Assembly: GCA_958510825.1 (NCBI GenBank)
Contig: OY294044.1
Coordinates: 72,738,095 to 72,802,094 of the forward strand
Length of the DNA stretch: 64,000 bases
Reading direction: 5' to 3'
DNA from: Brachypterus glaber
Taxonomy: Eukaryota > Arthropoda > Insecta > Coleoptera > Kateretidae
Shown: positions 46,208 through 59,330 of the stretch, in pieces
Layout: each line of letters begins with the position of its first letter
Position numbering within the stretch: the stretch's first letter is position 1
Notes under the pieces: model-generated
Database searches by the model: none
What the model was told of the DNA's origin: nothing
Seen by the model: only the letters and a program-made list of their open reading frames with translations
Program-made: the position numbers and the translations under genes

Positions 46208-46611
46208 TAGAATTAAAAGTATTATAAAGTGCGACTCAGCAAACCACCGTACGATAATCGGCATAAATAATTATTGGCCCATTGCTGGCTTGCCGATTAT
46301 CGGCTAGCCTGTAAAGGACCGATCTGTGGCCGACGATACAACGCCAATTTAAAATATGATCTTGCGTATAAGGAGAAGAAGTCAAGACGCATGCGCAAGT
46401 TTTGCGCGGGTTGTGTTCTTAGGGCCGTTTGAGTTGAAGCTTGGAGCGCTCGGAGCATAGTTGTATCTCTTTTAAAACAAGTTCATTAATGAAAATTTTC
46501 TGTGGCATGTGTTTATTTACAATTCTTAATAATGATTTTTGAAGATAAAAAGTAAGTAATTACATTTTTTTTATTAAATACTAAATTAACAATTAATTTT
46601 AATTTTAATGG

Positions 46612-46885
46612 GAGGCATAGCGTAGTGACTAGCGCGTATGTATAGCAAGTCTACTATCGTGAGTTCGATTCTCACTGGCGCCGATTTGCCTTTTTCAGTT
46701 AATTAATAATTGAAATTTGGCGAAGGCGATAAGTAAAACGGACAATCCCTAGAAACTGGTTCGAAAGTCAGTATAAGCCGGTGGTTCCCTCTACTACTAG
46801 CCCACACAAGTCCTGGACTTAGGGGATGCTTAATTAAGTAGAATAGTACGAGGTTAAACAAATAATAATAAAAAATTCACTTGCA
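46612..46885 (+). mobile_element. tRNA-derived SINE
   Basis: The head GGCATAGCGTAGTGACTAGC and the B-box-like GTGAGTTCGATTCTCAC resemble RNA polymerase III A and B boxes. The would-be acceptor stems do not pair, so this is not a tRNA gene. A body of about 200 bp follows, ending in AAATAATAATAAAAAA. No clear target duplication. Confidence 0.6.
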
Positions 46886-47192
46886 TTTAAGTCGCATTTA
46901 AGATCCCAGGGCGGGAAAGAAGCTCGTTAAGGTTCCGTAGGTACTAAAATATAAAAACTTATTCAGAATAATATTCTAAAACGATCGATATTATCGTTAT
47001 TTTTTATGCCATGGTAAAATACTGATCCAACCACCAACAAAATAATACTTTTCCCTATAGTTCATTACAAAGGTTTTTCAAAAAATAAAAAAAAACATCG
47101 AACCATTTTTTTTAATACTTAATAAAAGATCTTAAGATCTTTTCGTGAAAAACAAAAAAAAAATGAAAAAACAAAATTTTTCGAAAAAAAAA

Positions 47193-47335
47193 GCCGGCTA
47201 GCCATTACCGGCCCGTTATCGGCTTGTCATTACCGGCCCGTTATCGGCTTGCCATTACCGGCCCGTTATCGGCTTGCCATTACCGGCCCGTTATCGGCTT
47301 GCCATTACCGGCCAGTTATCGGCTTGTGCGACACT
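47193..47335 (+). repeat. 25-bp GC-rich tandem repeat
   Basis: About five units of CCATTACCGGCCCGTTATCGG plus CTTG, unlike the A+T-rich surroundings. The motif ATCGGCTTG(C)C is found at both ends of the surrounding element, so the array is probably its subterminal repeat. Confidence 0.75.
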
Positions 47336-47436
47336 TCCATTACCGGGCCGGTAATGGCATGTCGTCAACGGAACGATGACTCTTTATCGGCTTACGGCAT
47401 TGTGGCGTTGCCGGCCCATTGCTGGTGTGTTTGCTG

Positions 47437-47776
47437 GGGATCCAAAAGTCTTAGTTCTTAAACGAGTTGAGCATTTGACTTCAAACTTGGAACACGTAAA
47501 TAAGACAACTTTTGTTGCACATATTTTATATTTTTAGTTTTAAATTGTGGGCAGGATGGCATTGCGAGGAACTTTTTTTAAGTTTGAAAGGGGGATTATT
47601 TTAAAGGCTATAAATTTCTCTATTTGATATTTACTTTTTTTTATTTTGGTATACATTTTTTAAGAGTTTAAAATAGGGTTGAAAATGTACCTTTCATTAA
47701 AATTAAAAAAAAAATTTTAAAAATTTCAAATTAAATTAATAAATAATTTCACGATGAAAAAAAGTAAATTATACTT
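47437..47776. mobile_element. Fragment of the GTCCAAAAGTCACC MITE family
   Basis: AAACGAGTTGAG, AAGACAACTT, GTGGGCAGG and TTTCACGATGAAAAAA(A)GTAAATTATACTT follow the order of the elements at 20308 and 22046. The outer end is degraded. Confidence 0.5.
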
Positions 47777-48060
47777 GAAATAGTTATTTGCGCTTTTAAT
47801 AGAGGGAAGTGAATTTTTATGTGTGAGGTTGTATTTTGTGGACCGACCGTGAACGATCGCAGACAGAAAAAAAACTTACCTACGAGTAGCGCATTACGTT
47901 TTTTTCACTACCAAGGAGTTAAAATCGTATTTTATTAATAACATTTTTAACATGTATATGTGTGACAATTCAAAAAATAATTTTTTTATGGAATCACTCT
48001 ATAAAATTAAGAATAGTAGTCTTGTATCTAGGTGTCCCCCTTAGGTAAATGTTTTTTCCG
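47777..48060 (+). repeat. Dispersed repeat, partner of 13745-14062
   Basis: Shares AGTTATTTGC, ACGAGTAGCGCATTACGTTT, ATGTGTGACAATTCAA and CACTCTATAAAATTAAGAAT with the first copy in the same order. Confidence 0.6.
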
Positions 48061-48076
48061 AGGTTTTTTCTGTCTA

Positions 48077-48285
48077 TGGTCTGTTTCATCAAGCAAGATA
48101 GTAAATTAAAAATCGCATAGTAAATATTTTCAAAACAGATTCGAATATTGGATGTGCGAATATACTGCCTAGTTTATTTTATAAAACAACTATATTCTAT
48201 ACACAAACATATAATATTCGAACCTGTTGTAAAAATATTTACTGTGCGATTTTTAATTTACTATCTTGCATGAAAACAAAGACTA
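48077..48285. mobile_element. TGGTCTG MITE, copy 2
   Basis: TGGTCTGTTTCATCAAGCAA at the left, GCATGAAAACAAAGACTA at the right. The interior AACAGATTCGAATATTGGAT and GTGCGAATATACTGC match copy 1. Confidence 0.7.
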
Positions 48286-48886
48286 TAGTTACAGCTTGGA
48301 CCTAGGTGGTAGTGAGAAATAGCTTTTTTCCTAACAAGTGTGGAAAGAGGCTATTTTCCGCACTAGATAGCGACGCGTAGCGGAGTTTAGGCAAGCAATC
48401 GAGTACTGAAAAGCCTCTTTACGCATGCGTTAGGAATAATATTTTTTCTAAGAGCGAGTTAAAAATAAAATATGCTTTTATATATATATATATACTTGAA
48501 TAAATTTTATTTTTTATATCTTTTTCCAATAGAAAAGAAACAATTAACAATTAAGGAATTTAATCATTTTTATTATTTTGTGAATCAATATAACAAGAAT
48601 AACAAGACAGAATTAAGATATTAACAGTTTTAACAATTATTGAAAAGAATCTGACATTAGTTATTACCAATTCTATTTTGGTTAAACATTAATGATAAAT
48701 TTCTTACAGTTTTCAGTTGCATTTGCCATTTCTATTATTCCTTCAGGTAACTTTAATCTTCTTCTTTAAGGTTTATCATTTTCTCTTATAAAAACTTACA
48801 ATTAAAATTGACAACATAATTGACACGAACAAACTAGCTTAGGACGCTATCATGTTGATCGGCCGCCATGGAAACAAGTCTTAGCC
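48286..48886. other. No gene recognised
   Basis: Contains GAAATAGCTTTTTTCCTAAC with a loosely mirrored GTTAGGAATAATATTTTTTC near 48430 (a probable decayed fold-back element, 48315-48460) and a short TA run near 48480. Confidence 0.4.
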
Positions 48887-49709
48887 AATAATGTTACACA
48901 TTTTTATAAATAAGCTACTTGTTTTTATGAAATAATTATGCGTGCGGAAAAGACCTTATTTCCACATGCATATGTGAAAGAGATATATTTGCTCACGCTC
49001 GTAGAAAAATTAATTTTTTATTTAAAGATATAAATAAAAAATTCCAAAAAAATATAAAGAAATGGTATTTTTTGGTAAAAATAATTAAAAAACACATTTA
49101 TGTTACTTTAAATTAAAAAAATATATGGTTATGTAGAGAATTTTTTTAATTTAAAATTATTTTTTATAAAACCCCCTTTCAATTAAAAAATTACACCTAT
49201 GTACCCTTCCCATATTTTTAAGGATAAGAATAATATATACATAATATGTATATTAAATAAGAAAGCCTATGTTGTCTTATATACGTGTTCCAAATTTAAA
49301 GTTGAAATCTTAATTCGTTCAAAAGTTAAGTGGGAAAAGGATGACTTTTGGTCCGCTTACGCAGAAAAAACTATTGTCTTAAATCAAGAATGTGTGACTT
49401 GGATATAACGAAGAGAATATACTCTCCTTTAAACCAAATTTGTGCTTTAAATATGAAAGGATAATATGGTATGCAAAAAAGAATATATTCTCTTCATTAA
49501 TAAAAATCAACACATTCTTGATTTAAGACAATATTTTTCTGTGTGTATATAAACGATGTATATATTTGAATTGGAATTGTTATTTTCCCTTATAAAATGA
49601 GCACCAATTGGCGTTCTGCAGACTACAGGACTAATAGTAAATTATATACCAAGGTTAAGAAGACGTCTTTCTTTTCTCGGGCAAACTATTTTATATGCAA
49701 AGCATCGAT

Positions 49710-49710
<1 letters not shown>

Positions 49711-49753
<43 letters not shown>
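49711..49753. repeat. (TA)n microsatellite, unit A
   Basis: About 21 TA units. The matching run in unit B is longer. Confidence 0.9.
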
Positions 49754-49756
<3 letters not shown>

Positions 49757-51464
49757 ATATTTTTAACCCTGGCTTATACATAGTCCAGTCAAATAATAAA
49801 TTTAAATTTCTATAAATGTAAACGGGTTGATATTTTAAAGAGTAGTACTGGATGGTAGCAGAACAATCCTGTTACTTTATCACCGGGTGATTTGCCTAAG
49901 GGGTGCTCTTGAAATTCTCAGTTTCATATGTTATTATTTTTCATAGGTACTTTGGTACAGTTACAGAGGGCGCAACGCGACTTTCACCGCCCACTGCAAC
50001 CGTAAAAAAATACTTATGAAAACGCACGATATTAAAACTTATAGAGAATTTCAAGAGCTACAAGTTTGCTCTTAACCACTTTTATCGTCCGACGAATAAT
50101 TTGGCTGAAAAATCGAAAAAACTAAGTTCACCCCCAACATGGCAATTTTTAAATATTTATAACACGATTGTTATTAACATAAAAAAAAAAATGATTTTAA
50201 CAAAAATTGTTGGAAATTTTCTCTTTAACAAAATTATTTAAATGCATTTTTATCGTAAGATTCATATTTAGCGAGATAACCGTAATCACCAACAAAAGAT
50301 AGCGGACATCCCTTACGCAAATCACCTGGTAAAAAACTAACAGGAGTGTTCTGTTAGCATCCACTAATAACCTTTAAAATATCAGCCCGTGTACATTTAT
50401 TGCAATTTAACATAGAAATTTTTCGTTATTTGACTGGACTATATATATTTTCACTACTAGCATTCAGAACTTCAGAATATTTTGAATTCAATTTTGATTT
50501 AAAAAAATAATATTTCAAATAAAAATGTTTGTTCTAAAATATCAAAAACCAGACCTGTATTATTTACTATGGTTGCCACAACCGGATTTTTATTTCAGTG
50601 ATATTTTACAGGTAGTTAAGCAAGGTGTGAAACATACAACACCAGTGTCTAACCAATACGGACTTTAATAGGCCGTACTTGTTTTACACACACATTTGCC
50701 TTAGAGGAGATGGAGAAAATTAGTTAATGATTGATTGGCTTTGAGGCCCAAAGTCATTTAATTATATTACAGAAGTTATTTATTTAAGTCACGCAGAGTT
50801 ATTTAATTATAATTATTATAATTACAAATTAAGTTAAATTGATTTAACGCTAGTAGTGAGAAAAAAAAACATTTTTTTGTTTTTCGTATCCATAGTCATA
50901 TCTTGGGCTCAAAGATATGACAATAATCTTTTAAACAAAAAAATATTAAATTAAATTCAATTTCATAAAATCATTCTATGTATATTGGGAAGCACGTATA
51001 CTTAGTTCCTAATTAAATTAATTAAATTAATTAATTAACACTTCATGTAAATCCCATGGACATTAAAATGGTTGTAAAATGACCAATAACTGTTTGTTTA
51101 ATGTACATTTAATAGTAAGGTTAATAGTGGGTATTTCCTCCTACTATTGCTTTTATTAAACAAGCTTTTAAATTATAAAATTATAATATGATAGTACCGA
51201 AAAAATGATCTGGCTGTGGTAACCAATACTTAGATACAAACCAATTATTTTTTTGGTTGCTGCAACCAGAAATCTGGTAAAGGTAACAACATAACTTGTT
51301 CTGGTTACAACCTGCAACAACCAGAAAGATAGTTTGGACTTATTTAACTACTGATCTGGTTGACCCAAACCAGATATATTTTTTTAATATTCTATTAGTT
51401 TAAATCATACATAACTTCACTTAACTTTTTTTTTATTTGAGAATTTGACATTAAGCCGCGTTAA

Positions 51465-53385
51465 CCCTTTGAGACGCAAATTTAATTTTTTTTTATATCA
51501 ACTTTTTAGAGTTGAGTTGGCGACCACAAATTGTTTGTTTTTGTTGTATAAAACAAATATTTTACATAGAAAAAAAGTGGAACATATATGACCCAGTAGG
51601 CATTTTAGTTGGATTATATACAGAGTGTGTTTGAAATAGGGTTCAAAATTTTACTCTACATCATAAAATATGACCTTAAGTACCTATAAACATATGTGTA
51701 AAAATGAGTCGTAAGGGAGCTAAGCCCATTTGTGAATGTGGCTAAAAAATTCCGTTTTTATTTAATAACTTAGGAACCTTTTGAGATATAGCAACGAGGT
51801 TTTGCATGTAAACTAATCTTAATAAGGCCTATCTTCATGTACTTATTTTATCCAGGGGTGTGCGAAACGGGGGAGCCCTATCAGTTTTTTGTCCCAAACT
51901 TTTTTTTGTGTAAATTTTTTGTAATTTTGTTTTTGGAATATGATTCTTTGGGTCAAAATACATAAAAAGGTGCTCCAGTTGTAATATTGTAGGAATAACC
52001 GTTTTCGAGCAAAAATAATTTGAAGGAGAAATTTCACGGTTTGAGGACGAAAAATTTAGTACAACATGAGTACCTTTTTTACGTATTTTCACTTAAGGAA
52101 TCATATTGCAAAAATAAAATTACAATAAAAATACATAAAAAAGAGTTTTGTGACAAAAAACTGATAAGGCCCCCTCATTTCGCACACCCCGGGTTAAAAT
52201 AAGTACATAAAAATAACATAAGATAAACTTTATAAAGATAAGTTCACTTGCAAAATCTTGTTACTATATCTCAAAGGGTTCCTGAGTTACTAAATAAAAA
52301 CCGAAGTTTTTAGCCACTTTCAAAGGGGCTTTTTTGGACATATGTTTATAGGAAGTTTTTGTTATATTTTATGATGTAGAATCACCTCATAAAATTTCGG
52401 ACCCTATTTCAAATACACCGTGTATAACATAATTGTGTTTTTGAAATGACATTTTTATTAGGACAAAAAATGGAAAAGTAGCTTTGCCACTGTTAATAAA
52501 ATTTGGTAGAAACACGTTCCAAGTAACTAAACAACGTAAAATGGGACATTCACTGCCGTGCTGAGCACAGAGGTGGTAACTTACTTTTTTGTCGAAAATG
52601 AGTTACGACTCCAAGATGATGTAACAACAATCGATGAATATTTTTATCATATTACGATTCAATTCATTTTTTCAAAATAAAATTACTTTATAATAGAGAA
52701 ACGGCAGCTTTAATTTAAAGCTGCCTTTTCTTTTTTAAAGTTGTCAATTACTAAGGCCCAGTTTATCAGTGTACAGTTAAAACCTTATCTAAAAGATAAA
52801 GTCTCAGTTAAGAGCAAATTCTGGATTTTGGTTGGAGTTGCTATAGTTATTACGTGTCAGCTAAATTTAGCTGCACTTTGATAAACCCAGCCTAAGACAA
52901 TTTGCCGTTTCGTAACTTAAGAAGTTACGATTAAATGTCATAGTATAATACTAATAATCAACGAGATACGTTTATTTTGCCTTAGTAATGGTAAGTTACG
53001 GCAAATGTAATAGTTATGGAAAACAATCGGGACTTTCTTTGACAATTAAATTGCTTTATCCAGTGCATTATTATTTAAAATAATTTATCTTAATAAGTAT
53101 TTTTATAACAAAAGAAGATTAAGGTACTTAAAATGATATAATATTCGCTAATAAATATTTTTTCTTCATTTTGTTCAGGAATATAACCTTTTATCTTTCT
53201 CATTCAAATCAAATTTGAATTTTTTTTGACTTGGAATATAATTTTTAGAGACTGAAAAAATTAAAAACTGTTAATACCTCAAAATGGCCAAAATACAAGT
53301 TACCACTTCTGTGTTTAGCACGGTCGTACAGTGCACATCACTTAAAACAGGACGGGTGATATATGTCCCACTGGGTCTCAAATGG
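51465..53385. mobile_element. piggyBac-like element, interrupted
   Basis: TTAA at 51461-51464 and 53386-53389. The ends CCCTTTGAGACGCAAATT and GGGTCTCAAATGG are inverted relatives, matching the fragment at 82-345. It is interrupted by the TA-target MITE at 51621-52422. No transposase. Unit B has lost the left end (junction near 56520) and keeps the right end near 58440. Confidence 0.65.
51621..52422. mobile_element. TA-target MITE, unit A copy
   Basis: CAGAGTGTGTTTGAAATAGG and CCTATTTCAAATACACCGTG are inverted ends with TA outside. Arms exceed 300 bp (AAGGGAGC, CCTTTTGAGATATAGCAAC, CTTATTTTATCC, GGGTGTGCGAAA). Confidence 0.75.
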
Positions 53386-53566
53386 TTAATGATCATTTTT
53401 ATTTCCTTGTCCATTATGTATCTACCCTATATCGTCATTATAGGCACATATCTGTATTAAAACCAGATAAATAAAAATAAATTACAAAAGTAGCCTAGAA
53501 CTCATCCACAGAACTGTTATTCGTAAAAAGAGAAATTGAGGGACGACTTATCGTCGGCCTAAAGTG

Positions 53567-54235
53567 TCAACCTGCTCCTTTTGACCAAACTTTACAGGAT
53601 GCGATAAAAACCTTATTTATTTCTATAATTATTGTATAACAAAATGAAAAATCCCGTTTCTTTATTAGCGTGTTTTCGAGGTTTTAACAACTAGCAACTA
53701 TAAAAAATTAATTTGGGCTTGATTTTTATTGAACTAAAAAGGAGATGGCAGGTTTTATACCTTTGAGACAAATCTCCATCAAGGAGTTGGCAGGTTTTAG
53801 GTATAAAAATAAAGCAATTATTGCAAAGGTTTTTATTTTAGAGAATGAAATTACAAAATACTGTCTTCAACATCGAAAAGCAATCATTTTAAAAATAAAA
53901 ACATTTGCAATAATTGCTGGAAGTGGAGGAGTTAGCAGCTTTTTGAACTAGCGGTTGAAGCGCGTGGAGCAAGCAGGTAAAAGCATCATGGAAAAAGTTG
54001 CATTTGGGAAAAGGCTACCCTGTTGAAAATGACGGGTCTGGGTATAAATGGTACACAAATCGTACTTGAGCGGATGAAATTCACCCGCTCAAGTACGGTT
54101 TGTGCACCATTTATCCGCCCAGACCCGTCATTTTCAATAGGATAGGGTTACCTATTTTTCGCAGATGGTGTAACTAAGCGCCCTCTTTTGAATGGTATCA
54201 AAAACAATAATTCGTCCAAAAGTGGAGTTGTATTT
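53567..54235 (-). mobile_element. Interrupted relative of the piggyBac-like MITE, with hairpin insert
   Basis: AACCTGCTCCTTTTGACCAAACTTTACAGG and CAAATCTCCATCAAGGAGTTGGCAGG are the reverse of the element at 16562-16870. An insert of about 340 bp splits it. The insert contains the hairpin at 54019-54142. The TTAA at the left end is mutated to TCAA. Confidence 0.55.
54019..54142. repeat. Hairpin with 55-bp arms, unit A
   Basis: TTGAAAATGACGGGTCTGGG, then ATAAATGGT and CGTACTTGAGCGG, is mirrored with only a few mismatches. The loop is a few bases (AAATTC). Confidence 0.75.
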
Positions 54236-55032
54236 TTATATACAGTGCGTGTCTAAAGTTCGTCTCGCTTTTAACTTTTTAACTACTTAAGATATTAATA
54301 ATAATGTTACACATTTTTATAAATAAGCTACTTGTTTTTATGAAATAATTATGCGTGCGGAAAAGACCTTATTTTCACATGCATATGTGAAAGAGATATA
54401 TTTGCTCACGCTCGTAGAAAAATTAATTTTTTATTTAAAGATATAAATAAAAAATTCCAAAAAAATATAAAGATATGGTATTTTTTGGTAAAAATAATTA
54501 AAAAACACATTTATGTTACTTTAAATTAAAAAAATATATGGTTATGTAGAAAATTTTTTTAATTTAAAATTATTTTTTATAAAACCCCCTTTCAATTAAA
54601 AAATTACACCTATGTACCCTTCCCATATTTTTAAGGATAAGAATAATATATACATAATATGTATATTAAATAAGAAAGCCTATGTTGTCTTATATACGTG
54701 TTCCAAATTTAAAGTTGAAATCTTAATTCGTTCAAAAGTTAAGTGGGAAAAGGATGACTTTTGGTCCGCTTACGCAGTAAAAACTATTGTCTTAAATCAA
54801 GAATGTGTGACTTGGATATAACGAAGAGAATATACTCTCCTTTAAACCAAATTTGTGCTTTAAATATGAAAGGATAATATGGTATGCAAAAAAGAATATA
54901 TTCCCTTATAAAATGAGCACCAATTGGCGTTCTGCAGACTACAGGACTAATAGTAAATTATATACCAAGGTTAAGAAGACGTCTTTCTTTTCTCGGGCAA
55001 ACTATTTTATATTTTATATGCAAAGCATCGAT

Positions 55033-55035
<3 letters not shown>

Positions 55036-55101
<66 letters not shown>
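55036..55101. repeat. (TA)n microsatellite, unit B
   Basis: About 33 TA units, longer than the run at 49711-49753, as expected for microsatellite drift after duplication. Confidence 0.9.
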
Positions 55102-55103
<2 letters not shown>

Positions 55104-56669
55104 ATATTTTTAACCCTGGCTTATACATAGTCCAGTCAAATAATAAATTTAAATTGCTATAAATGTAAACGGGTTGATATTTTAAAGAGTAGTACTGGAT
55201 GTTACTTTATCACCGGGTGATTTGCCTAAGGGGTGCTCTTGAAATTCTCAGTTTCATATGTTATTATTTTTCATAGGTACTTTGGTACAGTTACAGAGGG
55301 CGCAACGCGACTTTCACCGCCCACTGCAACCGTAAAAAAATACTTATGAAAACGCACGATATTAAAACTTATAGAGAATTTCAAGAGCTACAAGTTTGCT
55401 CTTAACCACTTTTATCGTCCGACGAATAATTTGGCTGAAAAATCGAAAAAACTAAGTTCACCCCCAACATGGCAATTTTTAAATATTTATAACACGATTG
55501 TTATTAACATAAAAAAAAAATGATTTTAACAAAAATTGTTGGAAATTTTCTCTTTAACAAAATTATTTAAATGCATTTTTATCGTAAGATTCATATTTAG
55601 CGAGATAACCGTAATCACCAACAAAAGATAGCTGACATACCTTACGCAAATCACATGGTAAAAAACTAACAGGAGTGTTCTGTTAGCATCCACTAATACC
55701 CTTTAAAATATCAGCCCGTGTACATTTATTGCAATTTAACATAGAAATTTTTCGTTATTTGACTGGACTATATATATTTTCACTACTAGCATTCAGAACT
55801 TCAGAATATTTTGAATTCAATTTTGATTTAAAAAAATAATATTTCAAATAAAAATGTTTGTTCTAAAATATCAAAAACCAGACCTGTATTATTTACTATG
55901 GTTGCCACAACCGGATTTTTATTTCAGTGATATTTTACAGGTAGTTAAGCAAGGTGTGAAACATACAACACCAGTGTCTAACCAATACGGACTTTAATAG
56001 GCCGTACTTGTTTTACACACACATTTGCCTTAGAGGAGATGGAGAAAATTAGTTAATGATTGATTGGCTTTGAGGCCCAAAGTCATTTAATTATATTACA
56101 GAAGTTATTTATTTAAGTCACGCAGAGTTATTTAATTATAATTATTATAATTACAAATTAAGTTAAATTGATTTAACGCTAGTAGTGAGAAAAAAAAACA
56201 TTTTTTTGTTTTTCGTATCCATAGTCATATCTTGGGCTCAAAGATATGACAATAATCTTTTAAACAAAAAAATATTAAATTAAATTCAATTTCATAAAAT
56301 CATTCTATGTATATTGGGAAGCACGTATACTTAGTTCCTAATTAAATTAATTAAATTAATTAATTAACACTTCATGTAAATCCCATGGACATTAAAATGG
56401 TTGTAAAATGACCAATAACTGTTTATTTAATGTACATTTAATAGTAAGGTTAATAGTGGGTATTTCCTCCTACTATTGCTTTTATTAAACAAGCTTTTAA
56501 ATTAAAAAATTATAATATGAGACGCAAATTTAATTTTTTTTTATATCAACTTTTTAGAGTTGAGTTGGCGACCACAAAGTGTTTGTTTTTGTTGTATAAA
56601 ACAAATATTTTACATAGAAAAAAAAGTGGAACATATATGACCCAGTAGGCATTTTAGTTGGATTATATA

Positions 56670-57463
56670 CAGAGTGTGTTTGAAATAGGGTTCAAAATTT
56701 TACTCTACATCATAAAATATGACCTAAAGTACCTATGTGTAAAAATGAGTCGTAAGGGAGCTAAGCCCATTTGTGAATGTGGCTAAAAAATTCCGTTTTT
56801 ATTTAATAACTTAGGAACCTTTTGAGATATAGCAACGAGGTTTTGCATGTAAACTAATCTTAATAAGGCCTATCTTCATGTACTTATTTTATCCAGGGGT
56901 GTGCGAAACCGGGAAGCCCTATCAGTTTTTTGTCCCAAACTTTTTTTTGTGTAAATTTTTTGTAATTTTGTTTTTGGAATATGATTCTTTGGGTCAAAAT
57001 ACATAAAAAGGTGCTCCTGTTGTAATATTGTAGGAATAACCGTTTTCGAGAAAAAATAATTTGAAGGAGAAATTTCACGGTTTGAGGACGAAAAATTTAG
57101 TACAACATGAGTACCTTTTTTACGTATTTTCACTTAAGGAATCATATTGCAAAAATAAAATTACAATAAAAATACATAAAAAAAAGTTTTGTGACAAAAA
57201 ACTGATAAGGCCCCCTCATTTCGCACACCCCGGGTTAAAATAAGTACATAAAAATAACATAAGATAAACTTTATAAAGATAAGTTCACTTGCAAAATCTT
57301 GTTACTATATCTCAAAGGGTTCCTGAGTTACTAAATAAAAACCGAAGTTTTTAGCCAATTTCAAAGGGGCTTTTTTGGACATATGTTTATAGGAAGTTTT
57401 TGTTATATTTTATGATGTAGAATCACCTCATAAAATTTCGGACCCTATTTCAAATACACCGTG
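56670..57463. mobile_element. TA-target MITE, unit B copy
   Basis: Duplicate of 51621-52422 with scattered changes and a small deletion near 56737. Confidence 0.75.
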
Positions 57464-59077
57464 TATAACATAATTGTGTTTTTGAAATGACATTTTTATT
57501 AGGACAAAAAATGGAAAAGTAGCTTTGCCACTGTTAATAAAATTTGGTAGAAACACGTTCCAAGTAACTAAACAACGTAAAATGGGACATTCACTGCCGT
57601 GCTGAGCACAGAGGTGGTAACTTACTTTTTTGTCAAAAATGAGTTACGACTCCAAGATGATGTAACAACAATCGATGAATATTTTTATCATATTACGATT
57701 CAATTCATTTTTTCAAAATAAAATTACTTTATAATAGAGAAACGGCAGCTTTAATTTAAAGCTGCCGTTTCTTTTTTAAAGTTGTCAATTACTAAGGCCC
57801 AGTTTATCAGTGTACAGTTAAAACCTTATCTAAAAGATAAAGTCTCAGTTAAGAGCAAATTCTGGATTTTGGTTGGAGTTGCTATAGTTATTACGTGTCA
57901 GCTAAATTTAGCTGCACTTTGATAAACCCAGCCTAAGACAATTTGCCGTTTCGTAACTTAAGAAGTTACGATTAAATGTCATAGTATAATACTAATAATC
58001 AACGAGATACGTTTATTTTGCCTTAGTAATGGTAAGTTACGGCAAATGTAATAGTTATGGAAAACAATCGGGATTTTCTTTGACAATTAAATTGCTTTAT
58101 CCAGTGCAATCTCTTTATTATCGAGCTTATTATTTAAAATAATTTATCTTAATAAGTATTTTTATAACAAAAGAAGATTAAGGTACTTAAAATGATATAA
58201 TATTCGCTAATAAATATTTTTTTCTTCATTTTGTTCAGGAATATAACCTTTTATCTTTCTCATTCAAATCAAATTTGAATTTTTTTTGACTTGGAATATA
58301 ATTTTTAGAGACTGAAAAAATTAAAAACTGTTAATACCTCAAAATGGCCAAAATACAAGTTACCACTTCTGTGTTTAGCACGGTCGTACAGTGCACATCA
58401 CTTAAAACAGGACGGGTATATATGTCCCACTGGGTCTCAAATGGTTAATGATCATTTTTATTTCCTTGTCCATTATGTATCTACCCTATATCGTTATTAT
58501 AGGCATATATCTGTATTAAAACCAGATAAATAAAAATAAATTACAAAAGTAGCCTAGATCTCATCCACAGAACTGTTATTCGTAAAAAGAGAAATTGAGG
58601 GACGACTTATCGTCGGCCTAAAGTGTCAACCTGCTCCTTTTGACCAAACTTTACAGGATACAATAAAAACCTTATTTATTTCTATAATTATTGTATAACA
58701 AAATGAAAAATCCCGTTTCTTTATTAGCGTGTTTTCGAGGTTTTAACAACTAGCAACTATAAAAAATTAATTTGGGCTTGATTTTTATTGAACTAAAAAG
58801 GAGATGGCAGGTTTTATACCTTTGAGACAAATCTCCATCAAGGAGTTGGCAGGTTTTAGGTATAAAAATAAAGCAATTATTGCAAAGGTTTTTATTTTAG
58901 AGAATGAAATTACAAAATACTGTCTTCAACATCGAAAAGCAATCATTTTAAAAATAAAAACATTTGCAATAATTGCTGGAAGTGGAGGAGTTAGCAGCTT
59001 TTTGAACTAGCGGTTGAAGCGCGTGGAGCAAGCAGGTAAAAGCATCATGGAAAAAGTTGCATTTGGGAAAAGGCTAC

Positions 59078-59201
59078 CCTGTTGAAAATGACGGGTCTGG
59101 GTATAAATGGTACACAAATCGTACTTGAGCGGATGAAATTCACCCGCTCAAGTACGGTTTGTGCACCATTTATCCGCCCAGACCCGTCATTTTCAATAGG
59201 A
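59078..59201. repeat. Hairpin with 55-bp arms, unit B
   Basis: Same hairpin as 54019-54142. Confidence 0.75.
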
Positions 59202-59330
59202 TAGGGTTACCTATTTTTCGCAGATGGTGTAACTAAGCGCCCTCTTTTGAATGGTATCAAAAACAATAATTCGTCCAAAAGTGGAGTTGGCAGGATAACA
59301 CTTTAAGCCGACGATATGTATTTTTATATA

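Larger units (their letters stand above)
46237..47436. mobile_element. DNA element with CAGCAAAC ends, carrying a SINE and GC-rich repeats
   Basis: CAGCAAAC (46237-46244) is mirrored by GTTTGCTG (47429-47436). Inside both ends lie TTGGCCCATTGCTGG and its relatives (GGCCCATTGCTGG near 47413), plus ATCGGC repeats. A promoter-like stretch (ACGCATGCGCAAGTTTTGCG near 46389) precedes an ATG and a GTAAGT near 46530-46555. This might be the remnant 5' end of a transposase gene. No transposase sequence is left. Confidence 0.5.
48887..54299 (+). repeat. Older tandem duplication, unit A (5.4 kb)
   Basis: Starts AATAATGTTACACATTTTTA and is repeated directly from 54300. The two units differ by scattered substitutions and several indels: 87 bp near 49490 and about 273 bp near 51190 are present only here. 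The content is repeats only; short open frames conserved in both units do not resemble proteins. Confidence 0.9.

Noticed and set aside
46614..46683. Possible tRNA gene with A- and B-box-like sequences
   Set aside because: The acceptor and anticodon arms do not pair and a SINE body with an A-rich tail follows.
47193..47335. CRISPR-like regular repeat
   Set aside because: Units are head-to-tail with no spacers, in a eukaryotic transposon.
49199..58919. Short frames found in both units of the 5-kb duplication (for example near 51843, 52020 and 53745)
   Set aside because: Conservation reflects the duplication itself. They fall in inverted MITE arms on either strand and have no coding features.
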